A stretch of 64,000 bases of DNA from Aricia agestis. Its lineage: Eukaryota; Arthropoda; Insecta; Lepidoptera; Lycaenidae. Location of the stretch: positions 7,377,262 to 7,441,261 of the forward strand of contig NC_056418.1 of the NCBI RefSeq assembly GCF_905147365.1, in the 5' to 3' direction. The notes beneath the pieces were generated by a model. It saw only the letters and a list, made by a program, of their open reading frames with translations, had not been told where the DNA came from and ran no database searches. This document shows positions 35,815 through 49,152 of the stretch, piece after piece; the first letter of the stretch is position 1, and every line of letters begins with the position of its first letter. Made by a program: the position numbers and the translations under genes.

Positions 35815-37409
35815 GTAAGTTCACCACATTCCGACATCCTCGACGTGATGTCATGTGCGAAGGTCGCCCATGTGTTTTGTATAAAATCGTTCAATTTCTT
35901 TAATAAAACTTCAGCGCGTCTGATAATTGTTATCAAGTTATCGGAAATATACTCGTACTAAACCTTATCAGTTGTTCTGATACTATTGTATTGATTTAGA
36001 ATATCAAATGCAGGGTCTTACAAAATATGTAGATCGTACATTGTACCTAATACATAAAAAAATAGACGTTGCAAAAACTTTTAATTGAAACTGACAAAAA
36101 AAAAACAGTAGACTTGAGATTATTTATCTACAACTTAATAAGTTTTATTAAGTTTTAAACTAACTGAGGTATTTCTAAAATGCGCTCAAGTTTATGTAAA
36201 TATCTAGATGAAGTAGCCGGCACAGTATATTCATACGCGATGTTAGTAGAGTCAATATGAGATACCTGTGTGTGGTAGAGTCGGCATTTTAATACATTTC
36301 ACAGTTCACACCTAGCATAATAAAACAACGTTTCTTCTAACCGCTTACTTACCTCGTGGTCCTAATATACTGCTGTTAACCCACCTTATTTTAAAACTAG
36401 AATTCACTTTATTATAATAAGGTAATAAAAGTTTTGTATTTTTCAAGGGCGTTCTAGATAGTTGAGTACAGTTTTTGCTTGGAGGCATTAACTTACGGCA
36501 ATTACTTTTTTGTCGGATTCGAGTTCTTAGAGCTGTTCAGGTAGAGCGAGAGGTGTGTTACCTTTACCTTTTATTTTATTCATCATCATGCCGTTACAAA
36601 TTACAAGTTTTTATTATTGTAAAGACAAACAGCAGCACGGCCTATTTTGTTCATAAAATCGAATGATATTAGAAATTTGAATTAATTAATTTCAGGCCTA
36701 CCCTTAATTCCTTAAGCATAAAAAGCATTTACAAAGATATTCAGTTCAAACCATATTTTGTGCCTGTTAACGTTGTTGTAATGTTTAGTAACATATTATT
36801 ATGTTAATACATTGTTTTCGAGAACTAATAGATAATAATTAAAGTATTCAATATAGAGCAAGGCTGTGAAATTGGAATAGAAAATTATATACAAAAGGCG
36901 TCAGAAAATGATGGTGGTAATGATAACAACAAGAAATAATTGCCTTTTACGCTAATATGTAGATACTGATAATGAGGATAATAATTTATGTTTACTTACT
37001 TTGTGTAAAATTAAAAAAATAATACGGCTACTACTTTCACGTTAAAGTAAATATAAAATAAAAATACTTAGATCAATAAGAACAATGCTCAGACTAACAG
37101 TGAAACACACACAAACTCATAATCTCCGTTTTGTCGCGTGCAAAAATCTTATCAAAATGAAAACAATGCAAAGATATTATAAGTTGTATAAAAAGTTACA
37201 TTAGAACTGGCGCCAAGAAGTCGCAAAGTATGACCTACTGAGTGAGGGCGCGTTGTCTAATAACACCACGCTACAAGATGCAGCCCCCATCTCATTAATA
37301 CACTCTATGACTCTACATTAGCGATTATACTCCCATTATATAAATATTGACTCCCTTAATAATGAAAAACCTATACTATACAATTCAAGGTGTAAATAAC
37401 CTACAAAAA

Positions 37410-37612
37410 ACTTTAGGGTGTGTGTCTCTTATATAATATATAGAGTTCGCTGTGAAAGCAGCAGCGCTGAAAGAGTATTTTTTTTAATTTTTGTATGGGA
37501 AAATTCATGACGCTGGGGGGCTTGCCAATACAAATTACAAAAAAATCCTCTTCCAGCACTGCTACTTTTACAATGAACTCTATATATAAGGGACACATAC
37601 ACACCCCAAAGT
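37410..37612. mobile_element. Foldback MITE with ACTTTAGGGTGTGTG ends
   Basis: The left arm ACTTTAGGGTGTGTGTCTCT continues to TATAGAGTTC. The right arm is its imperfect complement (GAACTCTATATATAAGGGAC and ACACACCCCAAAGT). A fragment of the same end (TTAGGGTGTGTGTGTCCCTT) is at about 43694. Confidence 0.6.
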
Positions 37613-37631
37613 ATTATCACTATGTTTTGTT

Positions 37632-37707
37632 ACCTATTTCAGCTTTTTTTTTACACTATACACTATACAGGATAGTGTATAGTGTAAAAAAAAAAGCTGA
37701 AATAGGT
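37632..37707. repeat. Strong hairpin adjoining the MITE
   Basis: Arms of about 33 bp beginning ACCTATTTCAGC, then a T tract and TACACTATACACTAT, inverted around ACAGGAT. The sequence AAAGTATTAT occurs just left of it (about 37609) and again to the right (37757). Confidence 0.6.
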
Positions 37708-38254
37708 TTTTTTTTTCAAGGAAAGAGACCCATTATACATACCTTAAACTGCCCTAAAGTATTATCGCTTAGTTTTTTTCCACTCTGTATACAGATTACA
37801 GGCGTTATACAATGGTATGTTTCGTGTCTGTGTCATATTACAGCCATTTTAATAACATTGCAACGTAGATTGCAACTAAACCAAACATCACGAAAATCCC
37901 GGGTAGCGGTTCAATTAGCCACAGGTTTCATTCAATTCCGTAAATATTTACGGATTAGTACGGATTCAGTGTGACAATGATGATTATAATATTTTAGTTT
38001 ATGTTCATGAACTGCATACTTCAGTTAATTTGGATCTCCTCCAAATTCGCAGCCGTCTTCTATTAACAATATGTCTGAGATCTTACAAGCTACACCATTT
38101 AAAAGTACATAATATGTATTTAGCTTTTATTTACTATTTTACAGTTTGTTACGGTTCAGCAGTAAATAAAATTGCTTAACAGTTCCAATGAAATTGTGTT
38201 TTATGGTTAAACGGTTAGCGGCTATTAATCGATATTATGGAATATCCATACTAA

Positions 38255-38440
38255 TAATATAAATGCGAAAATGTGTCGGTCTGTTACCTCTTTACGCCCA
38301 AACTGCTAAACTGATCTTGCTGAAATATCTGGAGATAGATTATATGAGTTCCGGGAAAGGACCTAGGATACTTTTAATCCCGGAAAAACGTACGATTCCC
38401 GCTCGATAAACGAATTTTGGCGCGACGGGGTTGCTGCTCT
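38255..38440. repeat. Interspersed repeat related to 10423-10625
   Basis: It contains ATAATATAAATGCGAAAATG, GTTACCTCTTTACGCCCAAA and CGATTCCCGCTCGATAAACG. It is the same broad family as the HEATR6 intron 9 copy and 56960-57065. Confidence 0.55.
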
Positions 38441-38624
38441 ACTTATTACTTCACTTTAAAGATGATTCATTTATTTGTATAAATAAAGTCAAGTAAATTA
38501 TAAAGGTTATCGTATTAGTCTATACTTCTTTAGAGGAAAAATAAAATAGTAACTGATCTTGACCAAATAATAACAAAAACTTGATAAAAGTGCGTATTCT
38601 TAGAGAGTATTTTAATACTTTATA

Positions 38625-40113
38625 ATAGGGTTGTTGAGGAAGTGATTATGAGGAAGAGGAGGAGGAAGAGGAATTTTCACGCGCAAATTTAGAGGATGCG
38701 GATGAGGAAGAGGATATTTTTTGAGGAAGAGGATGCGGATGAGGAAGCGGAAGAGGAAGCGGATGAGGAAGAGGATGATAGGAAATTATAAATACTAGCG
38801 GACCCAACCCAAAAGTCTTTGTCCTGTCTGTACATAACTAGGTACATAGGTACATTACACAAAAATTAATTAAAAGGGCATTTTCCAGTGGACCAAACTA
38901 TGAATCTAAATCATTCTCAAAACATACACACTAAAGAATCATCAAAATCCGTCCCACAATTAAGGAGGAGTTCAGTAACTAGTCTAAGAAAATTAGTTTC
39001 AAAATCGACGATCAGACCGAATAATTCGTCTAGTTTTGAAAGTTGGTACAGTTGTTCCTAAAGGTGTCCAGATGAATATACTAAAAGTCCCCGAGGGTGG
39101 GACAAGAGCCGGCGGTGGGGAAGGGGGGGAAAGGTCTCTTTTTCAAGGTTTTAGCTTGTGACTCGAAAATTATTTAAAATATCTCTTTAGTGACTTCTAC
39201 CTTAATTATCTACATTACTATAAATTACGTCCAAACTGTACGATCAAACGATCATTACTTTAGGAAATACAGAGTATTAAAAGGGTACGCTCGCACTTTT
39301 TTTCCATACAAACGTATTCTCCAATTTACTCCCTGGACAATGCGTTTAGACAAATGATATTTATACAATAAGTACTATGATCTGTTAAAGCTACGTTAGA
39401 TTTTTTCTAAATTTACTAATAAATAAAAAATAATGCCCCGTACCCCGCCAATCGATCGACCATAAAATAAATTTGAAAGATGTTTACGATAAAATAAAAA
39501 CGTAGTGGTATAGACTCATTCTTCCTGAAGATATTTAAAAAGAATAAATTTAGATAGGATCAACTTTGAAGGAAGAATCACGGGAATACGTTACCTCGAT
39601 TAACTGTACCTAGAGACAGATACAGCAAATCGGCGTAACGTAGTCCCCTAATTCCACCGCGCGCCGGCTCTTGTCCCACCCTCGGAGACTTTTAGTATAT
39701 TCATCTGCAGGGCAATCGCGTTATTTTTAAACGTTTCAATTCAGGTTCACATTTGCTTTGGTTGTGGTTCAGACACCTTTAGGAACAACTGTACCAACTT
39801 TCAAAACTACACGAATTATTCGGTCTGAATTCCTTAATTTTCCCAAGCTAAACATACACAACAACGCACACAAAAAAAAAAGATGAGTGAATGATACAAT
39901 TCTCTGGCTCTGGCGTGTGCGTTGCCGTGATTGGATTCGCGACGCGCATGCGCAGTGAAATTCCTCATAAATTCCTCTTAAATTTTGAGGAAGCGATAGC
40001 GGAAGAGGATTTTTTAATTTTTATTTATGAGGATGCGGTAGCGGTTGAGGAACCCAAAATATTGCGGAACTTCCTCATTATGAGGAAGCGGAAGAGGAAT
40101 CCTCAGCAACCCT
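38625..40113. mobile_element. hAT-like foldback element, 1.49 kb, GAGGAAG-rich ends
   Basis: It is flanked by an exact 8-bp duplication, ACTTTATA, at 38617-38624 and 40114-40121. The ends are inverted: AGGGTTGTTGAGGA on the left and TCCTCAGCAACCCT on the right. Both sub-terminal zones are built of GAGGAAGAGGATGCGGATGA-type repeats. An inner long inverted repeat pairs about 38958-39125 with about 39655-39848 (GTTGGTACAGTTGTTCCTAA and its complement). No transposase frame is seen. Confidence 0.75.
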
Positions 40114-40279
40114 ACTTTATAAATACGGACTTGTAAATTATTATATGAATGACTTAATTGTAAAAAAAACTATAATGAACCTATTTTTATTCCACTGGCA
40201 ATTCCAATTTCGAAAAAAAGACGGGTTGCACTCCGGGAGTGCCGGCAGAAGTGAAAACTTGATTATTAACGTTGTGCAT

Positions 40280-40500
40280 TATTTTTTTAACCCATTATTT
40301 ATGAAAATCGATTTTTAAAAAATCGATTTTTGTAATTAATCGAAACCCTAAAATTTTTTTTTAACCCATTTTTTATGAAAATCGATTTAAAAAAAAACGA
40401 TTTTTTTAATTAATCGAAATTCGAAACCCTTACAATCGATTAAAAATATCGACAATCGAAAAAAAACAATCGATTTTTCGATTAATAGATTTCGATGTTA
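40280..40500. repeat. ATCGATTTTT-rich repeat
   Basis: Two direct copies of a block with CCCATTATTTATGAAAATCG, then TTAATCGAAACCCT, at about 40290 and 40366. Further CGATT repeats follow. It is low complexity and has no coding capacity. Confidence 0.5.
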
Positions 40501-41813
40501 CAACACTACTCTCCGACCGTCTTACGCTTCGTCTTACGGTTTTTCGATCAGCACGAGAATCTGACGCGAGTTTCACAGTTTTCACCCATCCCACAAAAGT
40601 GCTCAACGCCGCTAAAAAAGTTTTCACTTCAAAAAGTTCCATAAAATGGGCCAATCTGAAAATTTACTTCCGCAAAATAATTTTGAGTCATCATTACAAG
40701 TCGTAAAAGTTGTTGATCTATGGCGTTTGAGGAAAATATAAATCATTGATTCATACTACAACATCTTACATTACTCATTCTTCTCCGTACCTATTACGAA
40801 TTCTACGCTATGACCTTTTTAATCATAGTTTATTAATAGTAAACAAATATCGGAATTAAACATGAAAAACATCGGAACGTTACTAAGACATTGCAATTTT
40901 ATGACAAATTCAATGAATGACGAAGTTGCTTATAGACTAAAATTATAATGATTAATGTTATTTTATTACGAGAATCATTTCAACTATGTAATTAAACAAT
41001 ATTTACTGTATGTATGAATCTATTTAGTTAAAAGTAACTAATAAAATATTTTTACTCAACTTAAAATAATTGTATAGACGACATTTTAGCTCTACTTTTT
41101 ATTTCAATCCTTAAGATTACGATCATTGAAAGTTAACTAATTGAGGAAGAGAGGAAAAGAGTATCTCCTGAGAACTCTCAACCACCCACCTCAAACTCTC
41201 AACCACCCACCTCAAACTCTCATGCTTGTTTATCATTCTTCTGACGTCCCGTCAGTCAATATCATTCAGTAAATACAAATCTGATAAACGGTCTGTTTGT
41301 TAAAGCGTTTGATAAGGAATATCGGTGCATTAAGAGCTTCAAGTTACGAAATAAAGTTGTGAGTTGTTACCCATTAAATATTTATATCTGCGTATTCCGA
41401 CTTATTATTTAATGAACAAAGAATATTAAAATGAACTGATCCCTGAATGTTGAATAACGCTTATATAGGTATTTTACAACGTCAATATAAAGAAACAGCA
41501 ACATGGATATTGTAGCTATTAATTATTCTTCCTTTGTTATTAGGGTAGTTTAGATAGGGTATAAATTACATATTATAGTTCGGTAACACTGAGAACATAA
41601 TTTATATTTGGTAAGTGCATATTTCATAAAAATATTATGAATGATCAGATCCCTAATTTTGCTTTTAAAGGAAAAAAAACGGGGCCATAAAAATTAATGA
41701 AAACCTTCGGGAAAATGTAGAGACTCATCAAAAGATGTAGTTTTTCCCTACTGCTCTTTTTACTCTCTTTTTACTTAATAATAATATCTATAGACGCTTC
41801 ACACCACGTCAGT

Positions 41814-42050
41814 CTGGCCCCGTGCTAAGTACCTGAAGGACTTGTGTTACAGGTACCAGACAACGGAAATATATTTAATACTTTTATACTGTGCATATAT
41901 ATATTTAAGATTTTTATTATATCATACACATATTTAATACACATCCAGACCCGAGAACATTGAAAACTTTTAGTTCCGTCAGCGAGATTCGAACCCGCGA
42001 CCCCCGGCTTGAGCTGCCACACACTCAACCAATTGAGCCACAGAGGTCGT
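41814..42050 (-). mobile_element. tRNA-derived SINE family B, minus copy
   Basis: The complement carries GACCTCTGTGGCTCAATTGG (A box) and GGTTCGAATCTCGC (B box) at its head near 41980-42050. An AT-rich body and a tail ending CTTAGCACGGGGCCA follow. Its sister copy is on the plus strand at 43438-43676. Confidence 0.75.
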
Positions 42051-43437
42051 CAAGTAGTAAATGTGTAGTCAAGTAGTAATTACTTAAGTAGTAAATGTGT
42101 AGATTGCATGTAGAAAAGAAAGGTGTAGACTGTAGGTGTAGCCAAAACAGGATTATATTATTAGGGTATTCTGATGCATAAGAAAATCCATTAAATCCTT
42201 ATGATACTTTGCCAAGACGCATCATGTGTGACGTCATTTGAGATAGTAGAGGATTAGTTCAGAGTGACCTTACTTCTGCCGGCACCTTTAAACTAAGGAC
42301 ATAAGGATTATACTCGTATAACTGAGCTAAAATTAAATACACTGCAGTAACGAGATTAGTGTAATGGATATCATAAAGTGTTTAAGGAACGGGGCAATGA
42401 AGATTCAACTTGCATTTTTATTGCGATTTTAGAGGAAAAAGTATATTTTTGTTGCTCGGCATTTCCAGTTGTAATAATAATAATTATTATTTGTGTTAAT
42501 CTTAAATTACTTTATATCTGGGGGCACGGGAGTGTCCCCGCCAAGATAGCCAATTAATTATATCAATCGATATTTCCTATTTTTATATTTTCATCATTAT
42601 TTATTTAATTACAAATCAACCTATAAGGATAACCTTAGATAGTTCATAATATAGGTCGTTCCTGTTTGCTTTGTAGATAAGCGACTTCTATGAGAAGATG
42701 AAATTAATTTAGTATGAGTTTACGTCAGAAAAAAGGTCATTGACCCTTTCAGATAGCTGTTTTTTTTTGTTTTCGCCTGTTTTTGATATTTAATCGACTT
42801 TAAAAAAATGTGATGCTTCATCAAATGACCGATATCAACACATTGGTTTTCTAAAAATCTATAGCTGACTGTCGCTTTTCTTTAGTACGTAAATATAGTA
42901 CGTTACTTAACATTGTAAGTAGTTTATGTCGTTTTTTGTGGACATTTAACGACTCAACACATGTACACGAGTAATAAAACATAACGTTTAACTTTATACA
43001 GTGATTATCTTTAACAGAGCCTCTATGGCCAAAGCATAAGGTTTAGATTATAGAAATTCAGAGGTAAATTTAACCTGAATGGTCGTAGGCTTCGCTGTTC
43101 ACGTGGGCTGATGTTTTGGCTCGTTACTAACACTGTCTTGTCAAAACATTTTGTTTCGTAGCTCTCCCCAATATTGCCCGTCTAGAATGTCACACGTGTG
43201 ACTTTAGGGGAGGGGGCCAGGCCCCCCTCATTGTTTATTTCCAAACCAACTAGCAACAGACTAGTTATAGCCACGATTAAACTACCATGGTCTTAACCAG
43301 ACCAGTAGCTTAGACCCTTTCGAAAAAAAAAAAAAAAAAAAACATTTTGTGTGACCGTTAAAATGCACGATCGTCGAGGTTCTAAATATCCACAGTAACC
43401 TATATTGTTTTTAAAGCTTATACAGGTTGTAGGTATG

Positions 43438-43676
43438 ACGACCTCTGTGGCTCAGTGGTGAGCGCGTTGGTAGCTCAAGCCGGGAATCGCGGGTTCGAAT
43501 CCCGCCGACGGAACAAAAAGTTTTCAAAAGTTCCTGGGTCACGGATGTGTATTAAATATCTGTGTCATATAATAAAAATCTTAAATATATTATGTATAGT
43601 ATAAAATTATTAAATATAATATTTCCGTTGTCTGATACCTGTAACACAAGTCCTTCAGGTACTTAGCACAGGGCCA
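43438..43676 (+). mobile_element. tRNA-derived SINE family B, plus copy
   Basis: The head is GACCTCTGTGGCTCAGTGGT with B box GGGTTCGAATCCCGC at about 43491. The body ends CAGGTACTTAGCACAGGGCC. The acceptor-stem ends do not pair, so this is a SINE, not a working tRNA gene. Confidence 0.78.
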
Positions 43677-44145
43677 AACTAATTGCAAACACATTAGGGT
43701 GTGTGTGTCCCTTGTGTAGAGTTCCTGTAAGAATAGCTGATAGAGTTACTTTTAAAAAATGCAAAATTGCCATCTCACTTCTTTTTTTTTCTAAAGATAG
43801 CATCAATATTATCACTACGTCGTCGTAAAACTGGTCTCTGCTATTTCTATCTCAAGGACCTATCACAGGACTAACCTGTACGTTACACTCTACTGTACGA
43901 TATTATACTGTGCTACCTGTGTGGCTCGGGGTTCGGACATCACGTACTGTCTGCATCCTTTTTGAATACCATTCAAATTTTACATTGTTTCCTTGACTTT
44001 AACTTATCAGAGGTTATCTAAAAGTTTTGGAATTCACATAGCTATTTTAAATATATTGTAGAAGACTAGAAGAGTTATTAGCGATTTTGAGAAGTTTATA
44101 GACTCAAATAACATTGTAATATACATATTGTACTAGCTGTCCCGG

Positions 44146-44456
44146 CAACGTTGTTTTGCTATATAAAGTATTTCACCCATATTATTTTATTGAAGTGACT
44201 AAATAAGTATGTCACCATGGCAACGACCATCGCTATCCCGTCGCACAAACAATGGTCGCCGTCAGTCTCGAGTTCTAATAATTTGCTATTATTTATTGAG
44301 CAAATGCACTTATCAATATAAAAAGTAGCCGGTAGCCGATTCTCAGACCTACTGAATATGCATATAAAATTTGGTAAAAATCAGTAAAGCCGTTTCGGAG
44401 GAGTACGGTTACTAACATTGTGACACGAGAATTTTATATATAAGATAAGATTAACA
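44146..44456. repeat. Interspersed repeat beginning CTAGCTGTCCCGGCAACG
   Basis: It opens with CTAGCTGTCCCGGCAACGTT and ends with TTGGTAAAAATCAGTAAAGC, GTTTCGGAGGAGTACGG and GAGAATTTTATATATAAGAT. This layout is typical of common insect LINE 3' ends. No frame is open. Confidence 0.5.
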
Positions 44457-45136
44457 ATTTCATATTAAATTTATTTTTCCATGTTAAGTAGATATTATAT
44501 TGTTTAGCAAAATTATGAGGTATTGAATGGACCACTTTTTGGACTAAAGTTTATAATTATTATAACTTGTAATCAAAATATTATGTATGTATAAAATACA
44601 TACAAAGTAAACAAAATAATTTTAGTATCACTTCATTATAAACATCTAACACATGACTTCTCTTCTCCCACAAGAAAACTTATCATGTACCAGCAATAAA
44701 TTTTCTTGCGTCCCAAATCTTTGTTCTATTTATACAGGGTTGTCCCCCAGTTCTCACCAATTAAAGTGTTCACACGTCGGTGACAGCGGGGAGCCCTGCA
44801 GTACCCACATGCTTGACGACTGGAAAAGAAAAACTTGACAAATAGGGTCGTCGCTAACGAGTTTTTAATTTCATATTTGCCGTATTCTTATTGATGCTAC
44901 CCAACCCACAAAACATTATTTTTTGTCAGACCAAATAGAAATATATATGAAGATTTCTGGAAATAAAAATGTAAGCTTTTATTCAATGTTTGAGGTAAAG
45001 AATGGCACGGATAGTCGACCAATCAAGAACGATAATGCAAAATAGAATAGTTTTATGTATGTGTGTGTAAGAGGATGTAAATATAGTAGCATAAGTTACA
45101 ACTTGTTGTGTTTTCTAATATATATAATATGTTTAG

Positions 45137-45264
45137 TGTCTGTTTCACCACTTACTGATAAGACTATCCACCAATTAACTTGACAGATCAAGTATGGAGA
45201 ATCTGTCAAAAAATTTGTGAACAGCCTATTAGGCACTTTATCAGAAAGTGGTGAAACAGGCCCT
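45137..45264. mobile_element. Short MITE with GTCTGTTTCACCACTT ends
   Basis: The ends TCTGTTTCACCACTTACTGA and TCAGAAAGTGGTGAAACAGG are inverted. The centre includes a small TTGACAGAT inverted pair. It abuts the TTAA-flanked element at 45268 directly. Confidence 0.65.
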
Positions 45265-45267
45265 TAA

Positions 45268-45740
45268 GAGGATTCCACACCGCCCTTTTTTCCATACAAA
45301 CGTTGTCCCCTGTTTCCTCCCTGGATAATGCTAGTAGAGTTATAATTTTTTTCCTGAATATCTACGGCCACTAATACAATGTCCCTATGTTTTCTTTTTT
45401 TTCATAATTTAATTATTAAATAAGATATGAACGTTCAAAAACCCAAAAAAATGGCCAGATTTTCCGCTGTGTTCAAACGTCCAGAAAATAGATTTGGCTA
45501 GATTATACCAAAAAAGCAAAACATAGGAACACAGTTCAAGCCTTTTTTTAATCTTCAATGAAAAAAGTACTTAAATCGGTTAAGTTTTGGAGAAGGAATC
45601 AGGGGACAACGAATCGTTGATTTTCTGGATTTTCTGCAGTTGTCTCTATCGCGTTTTGCGGTATAGGCTTGAAGTAAGGGAGACAGCTATAGATATTACA
45701 CGTACTTTTTTTTCATTTCTCTAGCCCCTGGTGTATCCTC
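45268..45740. mobile_element. TTAA-flanked non-autonomous element, copy 1
   Basis: A 473-bp element with inverted ends GAGGATTCCACACCG and GGTGTATCCTC, flanked by TTAA at 45264-45267 and 45741-45744. TTAA duplication is the piggyBac hallmark, although the ends do not start with the usual C run. A second copy is at 51148-51633. Confidence 0.7.
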
Positions 45741-46156
45741 TTAATGTTTTGATTTTAAGGTTAAATTCAGTGTAACAACATTTAAGTTATTTATTAAAAA
45801 TTCGTACAACGACATTCCTATTAATACACTATTAATATAATTTACAGTTGTTTAGACCTTCTATATTAATAACGTAAGTATGCTTCCGGGGTGTAGCTGG
45901 AAAATACTGCAATGAAACATTGGACGCAAGCAGGACATTATAAATTATTTTCGCACCCTTTTCCACGGTTGTATGATTTACTACCATATAGCACGTAGAT
46001 GCAGTAATGTAGACATTTTTTTAGTTAGTTAGGTTAGTCATGATTTATTTGTTTTCTTCGAATAATAATTTATTAGTAAATAGTTTTTTTTATAATAAGT
46101 AATAAATTAATTATAATAAAAGCTATAAAGCTTTTATTATATTTAATTTATAAACA

Positions 46157-46375
46157 ACTAGATGACGCGGACTTCGTTGCGTCAAAATTCGTTTATCATA
46201 AGGACATGGGATACATTTATCAAATATGTAAAATGTATCCCATGTCCTTTTCCGGGGCTCAGATACTTTGAGCCCCGGAAAAGGACATAGTAGGTACCAA
46301 ATTTCAACAAAATCGGTTTAGCGGCTTGGGCGTGAAGAGGTTATAGAGTATAGACAGATAGACAGACAAACGTTC
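46157..46375. repeat. Interspersed repeat with internal palindromes
   Basis: It begins AACTAGATGACGCGGACTTC and ends AATCGGTTTAGCGGCTTGGG plus AGACAGATAGACAGACAAAC. Internally AAGGACATGGGATACATTT is inverted around 46212, and CCGGGGCTCAGATACTTTGA forms a second palindrome. Confidence 0.5.
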
Positions 46376-48711
46376 AATTTGTGACTGAAAACAACTATTT
46401 TCGGTTACACACTATTATTTGCCTAGTTACCTAACTAACTTTTTTTTTTCTCATTTCTAAATAACTGCCCATGAATTATTATGACGTTATAATATAAAGC
46501 TGACATGCTCTCAGTTCGCACTATGCACTTGCTTCAATACATACAAGATTTCTAAAATAAATACAATTCTATGCAACTAATCTAATGTACTCACTACTTA
46601 CACGGGTGCCAGTTAGTGTTAGTCCATATACGGCGCGGAAATCGAGTAATTCTGTGCCTGATATAGTCCAAGAGCCCGGTAACGGTTACTCATAAATTTC
46701 CAGCGGTGACACCCGCGTTGTTGACCGTAACTAGCCCCGCGACACCTACACCGACCTACTATAGTATTTAATTGGTTTAAAAATATTTCTTATAATATTA
46801 TGGAATAAAATTTGCCTATTATAAAGAGGCCTACGGAACAAATTCATTATTTTTCTTTACTACGTATTATCTTGGTTTTTATTGTTGAATTTATTTACAA
46901 TATGCTCACTTCGTAGTGTTAATCTTTCACAAAGATTACTTCAGTCAAATGTACGATTTTAGGTCAATTACAGAAGAAGAAAAAATTCCACAATTGTTTT
47001 GTGTCATAAAGGATTAGGCTGTAGGATTTTCGCAAATCGAAAAAAGTTTAGAGAAACTGTTATTTGTAGGATTAATATGAATAATACTACTATTTTATAA
47101 TGAGTAAGATTGTAAGCATAGCTTAGTAGTAACTCGTTTAAATAGTTCAATGCGAAGTATAATCCGCCCACGTAGGCGTAGGAGTCCACGACCACTTGTA
47201 TCCCAAGTTCCAACCGGCGACCTTAGATTTAAATAAAATGCACATAATGTACGTTGTTACTATTATAAAATATTTATTATGATTAAAATCCCAATAAAAA
47301 CGTAAAATATTCCTAATTTAAAAGCACTTAGTTAAATTAGTGTGGACAGTTTAATTTGGCCAAATATGGAAATGCGCTACTGAATACTAATAATAATAAC
47401 TAACCCTAATCTACCAAGTGGGTGAAGTGGGACATACTTAATTCTTTTAGATGCCGCCTCCACAGTTACACGTCTTAATACTGTACAGTAGTATCTAACT
47501 TACAAAGTAAAGTGTAAAGTGGATGACAAATACTTGGTGGATGACAAAAGCGATTTGCAATTTCTTTAATCTGTCTATAAATTAATATGTGGACCGAAAG
47601 TATATTCCTCTATCAATAAATTAATCAGTCAATCGATATTTTTTTTATTTGCTGTAAAGTTAATTAGTAGGTAGTAAGCATTTAATTTATTCACATGTCA
47701 AAATAAATATAAATTAATTAACATTCAGTAAAAATTTTAGTCGCCTTCATATTTCGCTTATATGTAGTTATTTTTGACCAGATGTAGCAAATAGCAAAGC
47801 TGACTAAGCTTTATTTTGCAAACAAACAAAACGTGTTAGGCAATAACAACTTTTGTGTCAGATAACATAAATAGTGTCGATTTTACAGCTATGATAATTA
47901 CGTCACAAAATAAACAAAAGGTGACGAAACACATGTGAGCGTTTTTACGTAGAATGACTAGTGAGTGATATCACTCGTCGGTCTTGACCCAATACTGACC
48001 TCGTCTCATCCAAACTTACAACGTACCTAATCTATAATTTAGGAAACCAGGGTCAAATCTGGCACTGTTTATTTTTTTTATCAAACCACCCGATGGACTC
48101 ACAGTGCTCTTTGTACTTATGACACAAAGACAGCTCAACTTCCTTAAACCATCCCAGAGCTTTCTAAGCTCAAGTTTATGGAAACAATTGTTTAAACCAT
48201 AAAGTGTTGTGAATTAGGAAAAGCAGTTGCAAAAACAATTGCAAAATTTACAATAGTCTAAGAGTCAACGTTAAAATAATTGCTTAATAAAAATAATAAT
48301 TATTGGCAGCTTAATAAAAGTGCCAATAGTATTAAAATGCATACTGATAAGTCAGTGTCCTAAGTGCTTGAAATGCACAGCGCGCTCAATCGAACACTGT
48401 CTGCTTTATAAATCAATCTCTGAATGATTACAGAGCCGTTTGTATCAATATAACGTGACCTGTGCCGAGGAAATGGCTTCTCACCATTAACTAGCTGAAT
48501 TTAACATACATTAACATAGCTAGAACTACTTAATGTAGCTACTGTTAGCTTCTGTTCTCAATAATAATAATTATAGTAGGTTAAAGCTAAATAGCCGTGG
48601 CTAAGAAAAAGTTATGAACGCCGTTTTCTTAGATACCTTTTTAGATCCCTGTAATGCGTAACATATTATGTGATGTTCTTATGATGAGAGAAAAGCTAAT
48701 AGTACGGGAGC

Positions 48712-49152
48712 CCTAGAACAATTTTCTTTTTTGATTACTATCAAGCAAATTTTTTGTTAGTAACTTCATTTTGATTAGACGAATAATATTTTTATTTGCG
48801 AAAAATCTCTAAAGTGGTAGCTAACAGAGATAGAAAGGATTTCATACTTTGAATCGATGGTCCTAAAATATGGATTGTTTTATTTGTAAGACAATATTAC
48901 TCTTAAATTATATGACTATTAATCTATCAATATATAAAAAATCTGCTGGTTAGGGTTCCGTTGTAGGGTTCTGTAATCAAAAAAACTCGGTTGACTACTG
49001 AACACTAAAACGGAACCCTAATAAGCAGATTTTTTGTATTTCTGTTAGCTACCACTTTCAAGATTTTTCGCAGATAAAAATATTGTTCATCTTATCAAAA
49101 TGAAGCTACTCACAAAAATTAACTTGATAGTAATAAAAAAAATTGTTCTAGG
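48712..49152. mobile_element. Foldback element with ~100-bp inverted arms
   Basis: The outer ends are CCTAGAACAATTTTCTTTTT and its complement (AAAAAAATTGTTCTAGG). Arms continue through ACTATCAAG and AGTAACTTCATTTTGAT to CTGTTAGCTACCACTTT. A second inner palindrome carries GGTTAGGGTTCCGTT and AACGGAACCCTAA-type sequence. It is non-coding. Confidence 0.7.

Noticed and set aside
37495..37974. 159-codon plus-strand frame
   Set aside because: It crosses a foldback MITE and its neighbouring hairpin; no plausible protein.
43438..43512. Possible tRNA gene
   Set aside because: It has good internal boxes, but the acceptor ends do not pair and the same head occurs in a second SINE copy.
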